From assembly GCA_004292955.1 (NCBI GenBank), contig RDXX01000101.1, forward strand, positions 1-35,003: a DNA stretch of 35,003 nt. The letters are read 5' to 3'. Source of the DNA: Oscillatoriales cyanobacterium (GTDB lineage: Bacteria; Cyanobacteriota; Cyanobacteriia; Cyanobacteriales; Microcoleaceae). This document shows, in pieces, positions 15,013 through 23,609 of this stretch. How positions within the stretch are numbered: the first letter of the stretch is position 1; every line of letters starts with the position of its first letter. A program made the translations under genes and the position numbers. Below the pieces are notes generated by a model, which saw only the letters and a program-made list of their open reading frames with translations, was not told the DNA's origin and did not search any database.

Positions 15013-15912
15013 ATGACTTCTTCTACGTTAACTGCTGCCCGGCCTCAAACCTGGATGTGGAAAGGCTTTCCGATTTGCTATCAGGCTGCGGGTTCCCAGG
15101 GCCCTGCGGTGGTGTTTGTCCATGGTTTCGGCGCGTCTTGGGGCCACTGGCGCAAGAATTTACCGGCGTTGGCTGCTGATTGTCGTTGTTTTGCGATCGA
15201 TCTTATCGGTTTTGGCGGTTCTGCGAAACCCGCACCCAAGCTGGAGATTGATTATACTTTTGAGACTTGGGGACAGTTGATTGCTGATTTTTGTCGGGAA
15301 GTTGCGGGCGGGCCTGCTTTTTTGGTGGGAAATTCGATCGGCTGCGTAGCAATTATGCAAGCCGCTGTCGATTTTCCAGATATCGCCATTGGTGTAATTT
15401 TACTCAATTGTTCCCTGCGCTTGTTGCACGATCGCAAACGCGCCGAAATGCCTTGGTATCGCAGTTTTGGAGCGCCAATAGCACAAAAGATTTTAAATGT
15501 CAAATGGATTAGTCAATTATTTTTCAAACAATTAGCAACGCCGAATACAGTCAAAAAAGTGCTTTTGCAAGCCTATCACCGTCCCGAAGCTGTCAGCGAC
15601 GAACTTGTAGAAATCTTGTTAAAACCAGCGCGAGACAACGGCGCAGTGGATGTATTTGTAGCATTTATCAGCTATTCTCAAGGCCCGTTACCGGAGGATT
15701 TGTTACCGCGTTTGAACTGTCCTGCTTTGATTATATGGGGCGCAAAAGACCCTTGGGAGCCGATCGCCCTCGGGCGAGAATTAGCCAAGTTTCCGGCTGT
15801 AGAAAAGTTTATTCCGCTGGAGGGCGTAGGCCATTGTCCCCAGGATGAAGCCCCGGAATTAGTGAATCCGATTTTACTCGAATGGATTAAACAATTGACA
15901 GTTGACAGTTGA
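15013..15912 (+). CDS. Alpha/beta hydrolase
   Basis: A 299-residue alpha/beta-hydrolase-fold enzyme. The oxyanion segment VVFVHGFGASWGHWRKN, the strand VFAIDLIGFGGSAKP-type segment, the nucleophile elbow LVGNSIGCV (Ser), the acid in IIWGAKDPWEP, and the catalytic His in PLEGVGHCPQDEAP form a complete triad. The pattern recalls the cyanobacterial and plastid pheophytinase-like hydrolase group, but substrate is not decided. Cytosolic, with no signal peptide. The last residues (LTVDS) and the stop codon are encoded by a TTGACAG heptamer array. No strong ribosome-binding site precedes the ATG. Confidence 0.9.
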   Translation: MTSSTLTAARPQTWMWKGFPICYQAAGSQGPAVVFVHGFGASWGHWRKNLPALAADCRCFAIDLIGFGGSAKPAPKLEIDYTFETWGQLIADFCREVAGGPAFLVGNSIGCVAIMQAAVDFPDIAIGVILLNCSLRLLHDRKRAEMPWYRSFGAPIAQKILNVKWISQLFFKQLATPNTVKKVLLQAYHRPEAVSDELVEILLKPARDNGAVDVFVAFISYSQGPLPEDLLPRLNCPALIIWGAKDPWEPIALGRELAKFPAVEKFIPLEGVGHCPQDEAPELVNPILLEWIKQLTVDS

Positions 15913-15925
15913 TAGTTGACAGTTG
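15895..15925 (+). repeat. TTGACAG heptamer array overlapping the hydrolase stop codon
   Basis: Four heptamers (TTGACAG, TTGACAG, TTGATAG, TTGACAG) and a partial unit follow one another. The second and third provide codons GTT GAC AGT and the stop TGA. One unit has a C-to-T change. Confidence 0.85.
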
Positions 15926-16009
15926 AAGTTTCTACTCGTTACCAGGCTGGAGCCTGGTAATGCTGATGGGGATAGCAATAGTATTGCTAAAATTTCATCT
16001 ATTAATATT

Positions 16010-16351
16010 TTAGTCAACCTCAATACCGCAACATCTTAACAATGAGTCCCAAAATAAGGGTTTTAGCTCATGTTCTTGAAACGCTTGAGGCGAAATGTAG
16101 TTAAGATTGGTTAAATAATATACAAACGAGTCAGAATTTTTATCATCATCTTCTCGCTCAATGTGATAACGTATGGTGCAACATTTTAGCGTATTAGGAA
16201 GATAGTTTTTTTTAGGATCGATCAAATAATACTTACCATCTTCTTCCCATGTACAGTGCATTGCTTTTAGGCGTATTAAATATTTAGTGATTTGCTTTTT
16301 AGTACCCACCAACGGAAAACTTGCTAAAGGGACTGTCAGTAATTTATCCAT
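16010..16351 (-). CDS. Hypothetical protein
   Basis: A 113-residue soluble protein that I do not recognise. It begins MDKLLTVPLASFPLVGTKKQ and has a basic helix (ITKYLIRLKAM), a beta-rich middle with WEEDGKYYLIDPKKNYL, an acidic stretch (EREDDDKNSD), and ends LLRCCGIEVD. GGAG lies about a dozen bases before the ATG. It has normal codon usage and a plausible composition, so it is probably real. Its neighbours give no hint of function. Confidence 0.6.
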   Translation of the reverse strand: MDKLLTVPLASFPLVGTKKQITKYLIRLKAMHCTWEEDGKYYLIDPKKNYLPNTLKCCTIRYHIEREDDDKNSDSFVYYLTNLNYISPQAFQEHELKPLFWDSLLRCCGIEVD

Positions 16352-16566
16352 ATTTATGACTTTTCTCCTTCAATACTTCGGACAGTTTTTTAACGACTCT
16401 GTAAGCGTATCGCGAGTAAGCCCTGGCATTTTTAATGATTTTTTGAAACGAGCGGGCGAGACTTAAAGAATTAGATCTAAAACTGTCCTTCGTATTGCTC
16501 CTTTGACTTTATCAAATTTTGCAATTGCAATTTTAACATACAGGCAATCAGGAAAAAAGAGTCATT

Positions 16567-16797
16567 GTGAAAATTGTCAATAGTTCTCAGGATATTTCTT
16601 TGAGCGAGGGCGATCGTATTTTTGAGCGCTTCCATCGCGGCTACTTCACTCAGATCCAAAAAATAGCAGGATCGGGATTGAGACTAAGCCTAGCATGGGA
16701 AATCGCAAGGGCCCACGGTGGCGATATTCAACTAGATACTGCTATCCTCGGTCAAACAGCGTTTATACTGAGCTTACCTGTGGGCGATCGCTATTAA
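16567..16797 (+). pseudogene. C-terminal fragment of a sensor histidine kinase
   Basis: The frame reads as the end of a HATPase domain: GDRIFERFHRGYF (usual IFERFYR), GSGLRLSLAWEIARAHGGDI (usual GSGLGLSI...AHGG) and TAFILSLP at the end. The N box, HisKA domain and any sensor are missing upstream, and the second glycine of the G2 box is replaced by Arg. It is a remnant rather than a working kinase. The GTG at 16567 is only the point where the frame opens. Confidence 0.6.
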
Positions 16798-17116
16798 CCG
16801 AACTTGAAAAATTTTAACAAGACTTATCTTGAAATACATCTCCGTTTACCTGCGTTTATCTGCGGTTTCGGGAGCGATAGAAGATTTATACAATAAGTCT
16901 AAGGGTTAAGGATATTGTCCCTTCTCGCTCGTGCGATCGAGCCTGTTTTGCAGCCTCTGGTACGAGCATTCCATCCAGTTGACGAGCTAAACATCTCTCC
17001 AGTAGTTTACCCAGTGCTGTCATTGTACCAGATCTGCCTGATAAAGGCTATACTCGATTTCTTACCAATTACTTGCATTTTTATTAATTTCTCAGTTATC
17101 AATAAAACTTTTCGGT
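16798..17116. other. Intergenic spacer without a supported gene
   Basis: It contains a TTTACCTGCGTTTATCTGCGG stretch of common intergenic type (16848-16868). A short minus-strand open stretch (about 16900-17025) reads MTALGKLLERCLARQLDGML and has protein-like composition. It has no recognisable family or ribosome-binding site. The promoter of the kinase gene at 17117 must lie here but is not obvious. Confidence 0.4.
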
Positions 17117-19807
17117 ATGGACAACTTGAGCATCGACACTAAAACCCGCACCGTCAAGCTAGCTTCCGAGTGCATAGACCTAAACAAAGAAGAGTATATC
17201 GTGCTGCTGCTGTTGAGCAAACACTACGGCAAATATGTCGCACCGACAGCGATTTTTAATGTGTTGTACAAGCGTCCCCCAACAGGTGACGAAGAGAAAA
17301 TAATAGTCGATCGCATTTTTGAACTCAAGAGAAAGTTAAAAGACAACGGCGACACATCCATGCTAATTCATACCGAACCAAACGGGAGTGGCAAATATGG
17401 AATTCTCGCAGTAGAAAGTCCCGTGCAAATCAACGGCGAGATTTTGCAGCCGCCGGAACCCAACCCAGAATCAGAACAACTTTTAAACAATCGGTACCGG
17501 GTAATTGAGAAGTTGGGAGAAGGAGGTTTTGGCTTAACATTGTTGGCCGAAGACACGCAAATGCCTTCGCACCGGTGTTGCGTCATTAAGCAGCTTAAGC
17601 CGCAGACAAATAATCCTGATATCGATCAAAGTGTTCGAGAGCGTTTCTCTCAAGAAGCTGCTGTTTTGGAAAAGTTGGGCGAAGGGCATTCTCAAATCCC
17701 CAAACTTTACGGGCACTTTGAGGAAAACGGTTTATTTTTCTTGGCGCTGGAATGGATAGACGGGGAAACGCTTAACAACCGAGTCAAAGTTGTTGGAAGA
17801 ATGAACGAGGAGGAAGTTAAAAAAATCCTGACAAGTCTGCTAATAGTTTTGGATTATATACACGAAAAACAGATTATCCACCGAGATATTAAACCCCAAA
17901 ATATTATATTACGCAAGTCTGACGACGAACCAGTTTTGATAGATTTCGGCGTAGTTAAGGAAACAATTAATCAAGGGATAACTGCTGGGTTAAATGATGT
18001 AACAATCTCCATTGGAACGCCCCAATTTATGGCTCCGGAACAAGCCGCTGGGAGACCCGAATATTCGAGCGATTTATACAGTTTGGGATTGACGGCAATT
18101 TATTTACTAACTGGAAAGTGGCCCCAGGATTTAGAAACTGACCCCCAAACTCGGGAGATGCTTTGGCAGAATCATTCATCAAAGGTGAGTGTGAGATTTG
18201 CCGCAGTTCTGGATAAAGCGATTAGATTTCACCCCCGAAGTCGGTTCGCTAATGCTAAGGAAATGTTAGCAGCTTTGGAGGAGCCAACAGTGGCTACTTT
18301 GGCGAGCAGTCACGAGCAAGATAACTCTCAAAAAAGCAGTAACAAAAGCTGGCTTATTTATGTATTTTTGATATTTTTAATTGCTTTAGGTGCGGGTGCT
18401 TTTGTCTTCAAAAAAGAGTTGATAAGTATCCTCAAAGATGCTGTACACTTAGCTGAGAGAAGTCTGAATCCTAGCGATTCTCAATTGCCCTCTTTGCCTG
18501 GGGTGACACCGGAAAATGCCGAAACTTCCTCGCCTGTAGATGCCAGCAGTTACATCAGTGCGGGCGATCGCATTTTGTTCGCTAGCACGGCAAATCCTGA
18601 CAAGCAAGCAGGAGTTCGCGCGATCGCCAGCGGTGACTTCAAAACGGCGGTAAGTCAGCTAGAAGCGGCTGTAAAAGTCGATCGCACAGACGCGGAAACT
18701 TTAATTTATCTCAATAACGCTCGACTCGGTACTGCACAAGCTTTGAAAATTGCCGCAGTAGTTCCGATTGGCGACAATCTCAGCGGGGCGGCGGAAATAT
18801 TGCGCGGGATAGCTCAAGCTCAAGACGAAGCAATTAAGGCGGGAGTGCCTTTAAAGGTAGTAATTGCTGATGACGGTAATGATGAAAATCGGGCGAAGGC
18901 TATTGCACAGAGTCTGATTGCAGATAGCAGTATTTTAGCGGTTGTCGGTCACGGAACCAGCAAAACTTCGATCGCAGTTGCTCCAATTTACAGTCAAAAT
19001 CAAATGGTGGCGATCGCACCTACGAGCACGAGCATTCAATTAGCAACGGTTCCGAGGCGCCCTGACGGCGTGAACTATTTCTTTCGGACGATACCGAGCG
19101 ACCAATTTACAGGTACGGCTTTAGCTCGCTATATGTTAACTGGCATGAAAAAAAGCACGGCTGCGGTTTTTTACAATTCCAAAAGTTCTTATAGCAAGTC
19201 GCTGCAAACAGCTTTTTCTACTACTTTGATTCTGGAAGGCGGTCAAGTTGTTAAAGAAGTAGATTTATCTGAGCCAAATTCGGCGACGCACATCGATGGG
19301 ATGGAAGCAGATGTGTTAGTTTTGCTACCAGATTCAGATACTGTAAATTCATTCCTGGAAATCGCTAAAAATAATCAAAAAGGTTTGCCAATAATTGGCG
19401 GTGATGCTCTATACAATACGGATTTATTGAAACAGGGTGGAGCAGCTTTGAACGGGGCTATAATTTCTGTACCTTGGCATTTTGCTGATAGTAAAAATCA
19501 AAAATTTGTAGAATTAGCTAGAAATTTGTGGGGAATTGATGTTAGCTGGCGGACGGCGATGAGTTACGATGCGGTGCAGGTGTTGCGGATGGGAAGGTCG
19601 ATCGGCAAAATTGCTCCGAATAGCGGTCAAGCGGGGCGAGTGATGCTGGCTAAAGCCTTAGCTGCTGAGGATTTCAAAGTTAGCGGTGCAACGGGGGAAA
19701 TTAGATTTTTGTCGAGTGGCGATCGCAATAGCAAAGTAGTTCTTTTGCAAATTGTACCCGATTCTAAATCTGGTGCAGGTTACGATTTTGCGCCAGTCGA
19801 TCGGTAG
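17117..19807 (+). CDS. Winged-helix / Ser-Thr kinase / periplasmic-binding receptor fusion
   Basis: An 896-residue protein in five parts. Residues 1-100 resemble an OmpR-type winged helix (VKLASECIDLNKEEYIVLLL...IIVDRIFELKRKLKDNG). Residues 126-388 are a Hanks-type kinase: glycine loop GEGGFG (134-139), Lys158, HRDIKPQN (Asp257), DFG (Asp276), TPQFMAPEQA. Residues 412-430 are a single membrane helix. Residues 500-537 are TPR-like (ASGDFKTAVSQLEAAVKVD). Residues 543-885 are a type I periplasmic-binding domain of the branched-chain amino acid/ANF class (AAVVPIGDNLSGAAEILRGI, SILAVVGHGTSKTSIAVAP, NYFFRTIPSDQFTG). The likely topology puts the kinase inside and the ligand domain outside, a one-protein receptor kinase. 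The kinase core looks complete. Ligand and targets are unknown. The ATG lacks a clear ribosome-binding site. Confidence 0.9.
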   Translation: MDNLSIDTKTRTVKLASECIDLNKEEYIVLLLLSKHYGKYVAPTAIFNVLYKRPPTGDEEKIIVDRIFELKRKLKDNGDTSMLIHTEPNGSGKYGILAVESPVQINGEILQPPEPNPESEQLLNNRYRVIEKLGEGGFGLTLLAEDTQMPSHRCCVIKQLKPQTNNPDIDQSVRERFSQEAAVLEKLGEGHSQIPKLYGHFEENGLFFLALEWIDGETLNNRVKVVGRMNEEEVKKILTSLLIVLDYIHEKQIIHRDIKPQNIILRKSDDEPVLIDFGVVKETINQGITAGLNDVTISIGTPQFMAPEQAAGRPEYSSDLYSLGLTAIYLLTGKWPQDLETDPQTREMLWQNHSSKVSVRFAAVLDKAIRFHPRSRFANAKEMLAALEEPTVATLASSHEQDNSQKSSNKSWLIYVFLIFLIALGAGAFVFKKELISILKDAVHLAERSLNPSDSQLPSLPGVTPENAETSSPVDASSYISAGDRILFASTANPDKQAGVRAIASGDFKTAVSQLEAAVKVDRTDAETLIYLNNARLGTAQALKIAAVVPIGDNLSGAAEILRGIAQAQDEAIKAGVPLKVVIADDGNDENRAKAIAQSLIADSSILAVVGHGTSKTSIAVAPIYSQNQMVAIAPTSTSIQLATVPRRPDGVNYFFRTIPSDQFTGTALARYMLTGMKKSTAAVFYNSKSSYSKSLQTAFSTTLILEGGQVVKEVDLSEPNSATHIDGMEADVLVLLPDSDTVNSFLEIAKNNQKGLPIIGGDALYNTDLLKQGGAALNGAIISVPWHFADSKNQKFVELARNLWGIDVSWRTAMSYDAVQVLRMGRSIGKIAPNSGQAGRVMLAKALAAEDFKVSGATGEIRFLSSGDRNSKVVLLQIVPDSKSGAGYDFAPVDR

Positions 19808-19914
19808 ATTGCAGATTTTAGCTTACTCCCGGCATTTAGAGCGGATGTTGCTAGAAGAGGTGCTTAGGGATGTGGAGAGGGGTAGAGGCGATCGCTCCCT
19901 ACTCCATCATAGAC

Positions 19915-20240
19915 CAATACGGTTTACTTAACGCTTTTGATGAATTTCATCTGACGATTTTTGGATTATAAAGAGGTGAAGTAGATATTAAGAATATTTT
20001 ACCGCAGAGAACACAGAGAACACAGAGAGGGGAGGGATAAAAGGTTTTTTTACGACATCCAAAACCCTCGCAATACTCTTCCCTCTGCGCCAAAAGCGCC
20101 CCAATACGGTTCAAAACTCTTCTCTTGATGGAGTGGATTGTATTGCAATACGGTTTACTTAATGCTTTTGATGAATTTCATCTGACGATTTTCTGGCAAT
20201 ATAGCCATTTTGGGCAAGTCAGATTTTTCTTAAGTAAACC
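19915..20240. repeat. Partly duplicated repeat region with CAATACGGTTTACTTAA ends
   Basis: A stretch of about 50 bases starting CAATACGGTTTACTTAA and running through TTTTGATGAATTTCATCTGACGATTTT occurs at 19915-19962 and again at 20146-20194. A third shorter CAATACGGTT is at 20102. CTACTCCATCATAGACC occurs at 19899-19915 and at 20241-20257, where it forms the end of the ceramidase-like gene. TTAAGTAAACC at 20230-20240 is an inverted partner of the 20146 end. The spacer encodes no supported protein. The same terminal sequence bounds the element at 25329-25480. Confidence 0.7.
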
Positions 20241-20882
20241 CTACTCCATCATAGACCTGTTTAGGATTAATGCTCTTGCCGATAAGTACAGCAAAATACC
20301 ATTACAAAGATGCCAAAGAAAATGAGTGCCCGTTGAAAAGTAAGGACAAATTGCGCGATCGACAGTTCGGAATAAAAGGGCTAACAAGAATACCCCCGAT
20401 GCTGCTAATAGAACAAATGGCTCACGCTTTTGCTGTTGGTAGTGATATAGTCCAAGCCCTAGTAATACTAAAAAAGTAGGAGCATAAGAAAGAGAACCGT
20501 TGAGTACATTTGTAAATTGATTGCTGAAGTTGCTTGCAAATAAAAATCCTACTAGCAATCCTCCTGCATATCCATATTTCATTCTAACTACTTGACGGCT
20601 ATATAACCATAAAAAAACAAGCTGAAAGAGCACAATAGGAATCATATCTAGCAATCCTGCCCATTCTGTCGCAAATGTATGAAATAGGGTACTTCCAATA
20701 CCTATACTGGTGGCTAAACTAATCAATATCCAAATACCAGTCGGTACTTTTTGCTGTTGCCGAGTCAATTGAAAAATAGCCCATGCTGCAATGAAAAAAG
20801 AAATATTAGATACAGCATTTAGTGGTTCACTCCATAAACCAGGAATAATACGTTCGCAGTAAAGATCGATGTAATCATTCAT
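20241..20882 (-). CDS. Ceramidase-family (CREST) membrane protein
   Basis: A 213-residue integral membrane protein with about seven hydrophobic segments. It shows the alkaline-ceramidase-type pattern: DLYCERIIPGLWSEPLNAVSN near the N-terminus, GIGSTLFHTFATEWAGLLDMIPI (Ser, His, Asp) and THFLWHLCNG (two His) near the C-terminus. These are the metal-binding and catalytic residues of the CREST membrane hydrolase superfamily. Bacterial members are poorly characterised, and a lipid amide substrate is only an inference. The last residues (SMME) and stop fall in the repeated CTACTCCATCAT sequence, so the natural C-terminus may have been altered. Single gene, divergent from the DUF2809 gene. Confidence 0.85.
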   Translation of the reverse strand: MNDYIDLYCERIIPGLWSEPLNAVSNISFFIAAWAIFQLTRQQQKVPTGIWILISLATSIGIGSTLFHTFATEWAGLLDMIPIVLFQLVFLWLYSRQVVRMKYGYAGGLLVGFLFASNFSNQFTNVLNGSLSYAPTFLVLLGLGLYHYQQQKREPFVLLAASGVFLLALLFRTVDRAICPYFSTGTHFLWHLCNGILLYLSARALILNRSMME

Positions 20883-20981
20883 GTCATGTCACTGTTTTGA
20901 GAGTATAATAGACCTGTTCCATAATTCTTGTGGAAAGTAGGGATTAGGCGGAACGCCTGCCCTTGAGTGGCTCTTTAGGAG

Positions 20982-21464
20982 ATGTCTAATTCAGACTACA
21001 GTACAATCGTTAAATTGAACAAAAAACCTGTCTCAAATTTAATGAATTCTCCATTTTATCCCGATCGCCGTTTTTTCAAATACCGAGTAGCCTTGCTAAT
21101 AAGCATTGCTGTGATTATCCCTTTAGGTTACGCAGTCAGGTTTTCTCGCGGCCCTGCACCGGAATGGTTCAACGATTTTTTCGGGGCCGTAGCTTATGAA
21201 ATATTTTGGATTTTGCTAACAGTTTTTTTGTGGCCGCAAGCTTCCCTCGTTTGGGTTGCTATAGGAGTGTGTATTGCTATCTGCGGATTGGAGTTTCTGC
21301 AACTGTGGCAACCTCCGTTTTTACAAGCAGCTAGAGCTACTTTACCGGGACGATTGGTATTGGGAAACTCCTTTACTTGGTGGGATTTTCCGTCTTATTT
21401 TATCGGTAGTTTTTTGGGTTGGGTGTGGGTGCGGTGGCTGAGGCGATCGAACCATTGTCAATAA
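20982..21464 (+). CDS. DUF2809 family membrane protein
   Basis: A 160-residue protein with four or so hydrophobic helices. It carries the DUF2809 signature RFSRGPAPEWFNDFFGAVAYEIFWILL, then LEFLQLWQPPFLQAARATLPGRLVLGNSFTWWDFPSYFIG. Function is unknown. The ATG at 20982 is preceded by AGGAG with almost no spacing; ATG 21042 (MNSPFYPDRR) is an alternative start that loses only a non-conserved head. Confidence 0.85.
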   Translation: MSNSDYSTIVKLNKKPVSNLMNSPFYPDRRFFKYRVALLISIAVIIPLGYAVRFSRGPAPEWFNDFFGAVAYEIFWILLTVFLWPQASLVWVAIGVCIAICGLEFLQLWQPPFLQAARATLPGRLVLGNSFTWWDFPSYFIGSFLGWVWVRWLRRSNHCQ

Positions 21465-21469
21465 GCCTT

Positions 21470-21541
21470 TCATAAACGGGCAAGATGCCCGTTCCACAAT
21501 AAAATCTAATTTTTGTGGAACAGGCATCTTGCCTGTTGCTG
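21470..21541. repeat. Inverted pair of GGCAAGATGCC-type repeats between convergent genes
   Basis: CGGGCAAGATGCCCGTTCCACA at 21478-21499 is followed by TGTGGAACAGGCATCTTGCCTG at 21516-21537, close to its complement. Each half is also a small palindrome. It belongs to the same family as the copies inside modBC and may end both converging transcripts. Confidence 0.75.
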
Positions 21542-21575
21542 ATATTAGTGCAAAAATATCTCCGTTCACAAAGAC

Positions 21576-22982
21576 TTAAAGCCCTCCGCCAGACTGAGTT
21601 TTTTGACTCAACCAATCCTTACCCAATCTGATTGTCACATCCGACTGCAAAGAACCGGTACTCTCAACCAGCACCTCTCCAAAACCCAAAGACTGGCGAA
21701 TCGCTTCAGCACTTTTAATGTCCCCGTCTTGAGCTACAATCGTCGTTAGGTCTAGCGGTTCAGACCAAGCTTTAGAAACTTGCACATTCCGATAGCCTGC
21801 CCGAGTTAAAGTCCTGACAAAATCTTCAACCGCCGATCGATCGCCCGTACTGTCTTGAATCGCCACCTTCAGAAAAGTCGAATCAGCATTCTCGATTGTC
21901 CAAGTATTTTGACCGAAGTCAAAATGCTTTGCCACCAGAGTTTCGATGCCATTTTGGTCTGGCAACCAAAAACTTGCCTTGTAGTCCTTAGGATCGCTGA
22001 ATTTGCCCGGAACCATCAACATCTGCACTCCAGCGCGATCGGTTTGAGTAGCAAAACCAGCCAAAGCCACCAATTCTTCTATACTCAAATTAGTATCAAG
22101 GTGAGACTGAATCACCGATAAAATCTTCGGCAACCGAGAGAGCAAACCAACATTAACTTGCTCTTCCACAAAAGCCCGCATCAACAATTGCTGGCGCTGT
22201 ACCCGCCCGATATCCCCTAAATCGTCATGTCGGTAAAGCAAATAGTGTACGATTTGTTCGCCATTCAGACGTTGTTTGCCAGCCTTTAAATCTATATATA
22301 AATGCTGACTTTCATCGGTATACTTCATGTCTTTAGGGACATTAATCGTAATCCCGCCCAGGGCATCTACCAAACTTTTGATGCCTTGAATATTGACTGT
22401 GACATAGCGATCGATTCCCACGCCGCCCAGCAGTCCGCTCACTGACTTCGCTGAAGAAGCAGGGCCGCCGTAGTAATTAGCTTCGTTGATTTTCACGACA
22501 CCCCTACCTTCGACATAGGTGCGGGTGTCTCGCGGAATGGAAAGCACGCTTATTTTTTTATTTTGAGGGTCAAACCTCACCAACAGCATAGTATCGGTTA
22601 ACCCCTTAAAAGAGTTTTGCCAGACATCGTATCCCTTGTCTTTATCGGGATGGCCTTCGAGGTCTGAACTCAGAACCTTAAGTCCTAGAACTAAAATATT
22701 AACTGGGCGAGTCAGCTCCGGCATCTTCATGTTGAGCTTTGCCATGTCGCCTTGAGAAAACACCGCCGCTTCTTCAGGGCTCAACTTTTGTTGCTGAAGC
22801 GGCGTTGTGGAAAGGGAGACGGCTAGCAGCGCTCCGGCTGTGGCTGAGAGCATGGCTACTCCAGCCAAACCAAAACCAAAACCCAGCCAACGGCCTCGAT
22901 GCGGTTGGTGCGATTTTTTGGTTGAAGGTTGAGCGGTTGATTGTTTGATAGGGTCTTGATTAGGAGTTTTTTGAGCTGGCAC
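21576..22982 (-). CDS. LytR-CpsA-Psr (LCP) family protein
   Basis: A 468-residue type II membrane protein. A short basic head (KKSHQPHRGRW) precedes one membrane helix (FGFGLAGVAMLSATAGALLAVSL). The LCP domain shows VNILVLGLK, SFKGLTDTMLLVRFDPQ, ISVLSIPRDTRTYVEGRG, KINEANYYGGP and YLLYRHDDLGDIGRVQRQQ. A C-terminal LytR_C domain follows (AVEDFVRTLTRAGYRNVQVS). LCP enzymes attach glycopolymers to peptidoglycan or related acceptors outside the membrane. The frame opens at a TTG at 23024, but GTG 22982 has GAGGA five to six bases upstream and is the likely start. Confidence 0.92.
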   Translation of the reverse strand: MPAQKTPNQDPIKQSTAQPSTKKSHQPHRGRWLGFGFGLAGVAMLSATAGALLAVSLSTTPLQQQKLSPEEAAVFSQGDMAKLNMKMPELTRPVNILVLGLKVLSSDLEGHPDKDKGYDVWQNSFKGLTDTMLLVRFDPQNKKISVLSIPRDTRTYVEGRGVVKINEANYYGGPASSAKSVSGLLGGVGIDRYVTVNIQGIKSLVDALGGITINVPKDMKYTDESQHLYIDLKAGKQRLNGEQIVHYLLYRHDDLGDIGRVQRQQLLMRAFVEEQVNVGLLSRLPKILSVIQSHLDTNLSIEELVALAGFATQTDRAGVQMLMVPGKFSDPKDYKASFWLPDQNGIETLVAKHFDFGQNTWTIENADSTFLKVAIQDSTGDRSAVEDFVRTLTRAGYRNVQVSKAWSEPLDLTTIVAQDGDIKSAEAIRQSLGFGEVLVESTGSLQSDVTIRLGKDWLSQKTQSGGGL

Positions 22983-23086
22983 TGGCTTCCTCACACACAA
23001 CAAAAATAAAAAAGATCGTGACAATATGTAGTATCAAGCTGAAAACGCAGTCAATCAATACGGTAGGGGCTTAAAAGAACCCTAAA

Positions 23087-23461
23087 TTATGATAAATGTT
23101 TGCCGACCACTTGCTCGGCTACGCGGCTAATTCCGGGCAACCATAGCGGTTGACGCTTCCAGAGGCGAACCATCAGTCCCAGGGCAACGATAAAATAGCT
23201 GGTTGTCAGCAGGCTACTCATTAATAACATGGTAAGTGTCGAAGATTCCGCAGAAATCGCTCCAGCTTCTAAAAGAATATGTCCTAAGAGCCAGCTAAAT
23301 GCAAGGGCAATTGCCAATCGGCTGACGGCTTTGCGCTCGGGGCTGCCCTGACGGCGGTAAAGATTCCACAGGGCGGGGAAAAAGCCGATGACTGGGATCA
23401 TTAGTACAAACAGACTTGCCCGATCGAGTTCGGGATTGTCTAAGGGATCTTTATTTTTCAT
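23087..23461 (-). CDS. Small conserved membrane protein
   Basis: A 124-residue protein with three hydrophobic helices (ASLFVLMIPVIGFFPALWNL, LAIALAFSWLLGHILLEAGA, MLLMSSLLTTSYFIVALGLM). Between the first two lies a basic loop (YRRQGSPERKAVSR). I recall similar small proteins in cyanobacteria but know no function. It lies 104 bases upstream of the LCP gene on the same strand, so the two could be co-transcribed. Confidence 0.75.
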   Translation of the reverse strand: MKNKDPLDNPELDRASLFVLMIPVIGFFPALWNLYRRQGSPERKAVSRLAIALAFSWLLGHILLEAGAISAESSTLTMLLMSSLLTTSYFIVALGLMVRLWKRQPLWLPGISRVAEQVVGKHLS

Positions 23462-23492
23462 AATTCGCTACTGAAAATTTGTAGAAGGTCTA

Positions 23493-23609
23493 GTTTTGCA
23501 CACAAGTTATTTGTTAGAGGCAAAATTTATATCCTAAACCAAAATTCGGAGAGCAGGGCAGGTTTTGCACAAAGATTGTCTCTTAGAGGCAAAATTTGGC
23601 CGCTAAACC
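23493..23609. repeat. Imperfect 48-base direct duplication
   Basis: GTTTTGCAC...TTAGAGGCAAAATTT...CTAAACC occurs at 23493-23540 and 23562-23609 with the same length. The second copy is bounded by GGCAGGTTT and AAACCTGCC, so it can form a hairpin. It lies between the small membrane protein and rpe, in the rpe upstream region. Confidence 0.65.

Noticed and set aside
16900..17025. Short minus-strand frame MTALGKLLERCLARQLDGML
   Set aside because: Protein-like composition, but no family recognised, no ribosome-binding site and no context. Kept only as a note in the spacer.
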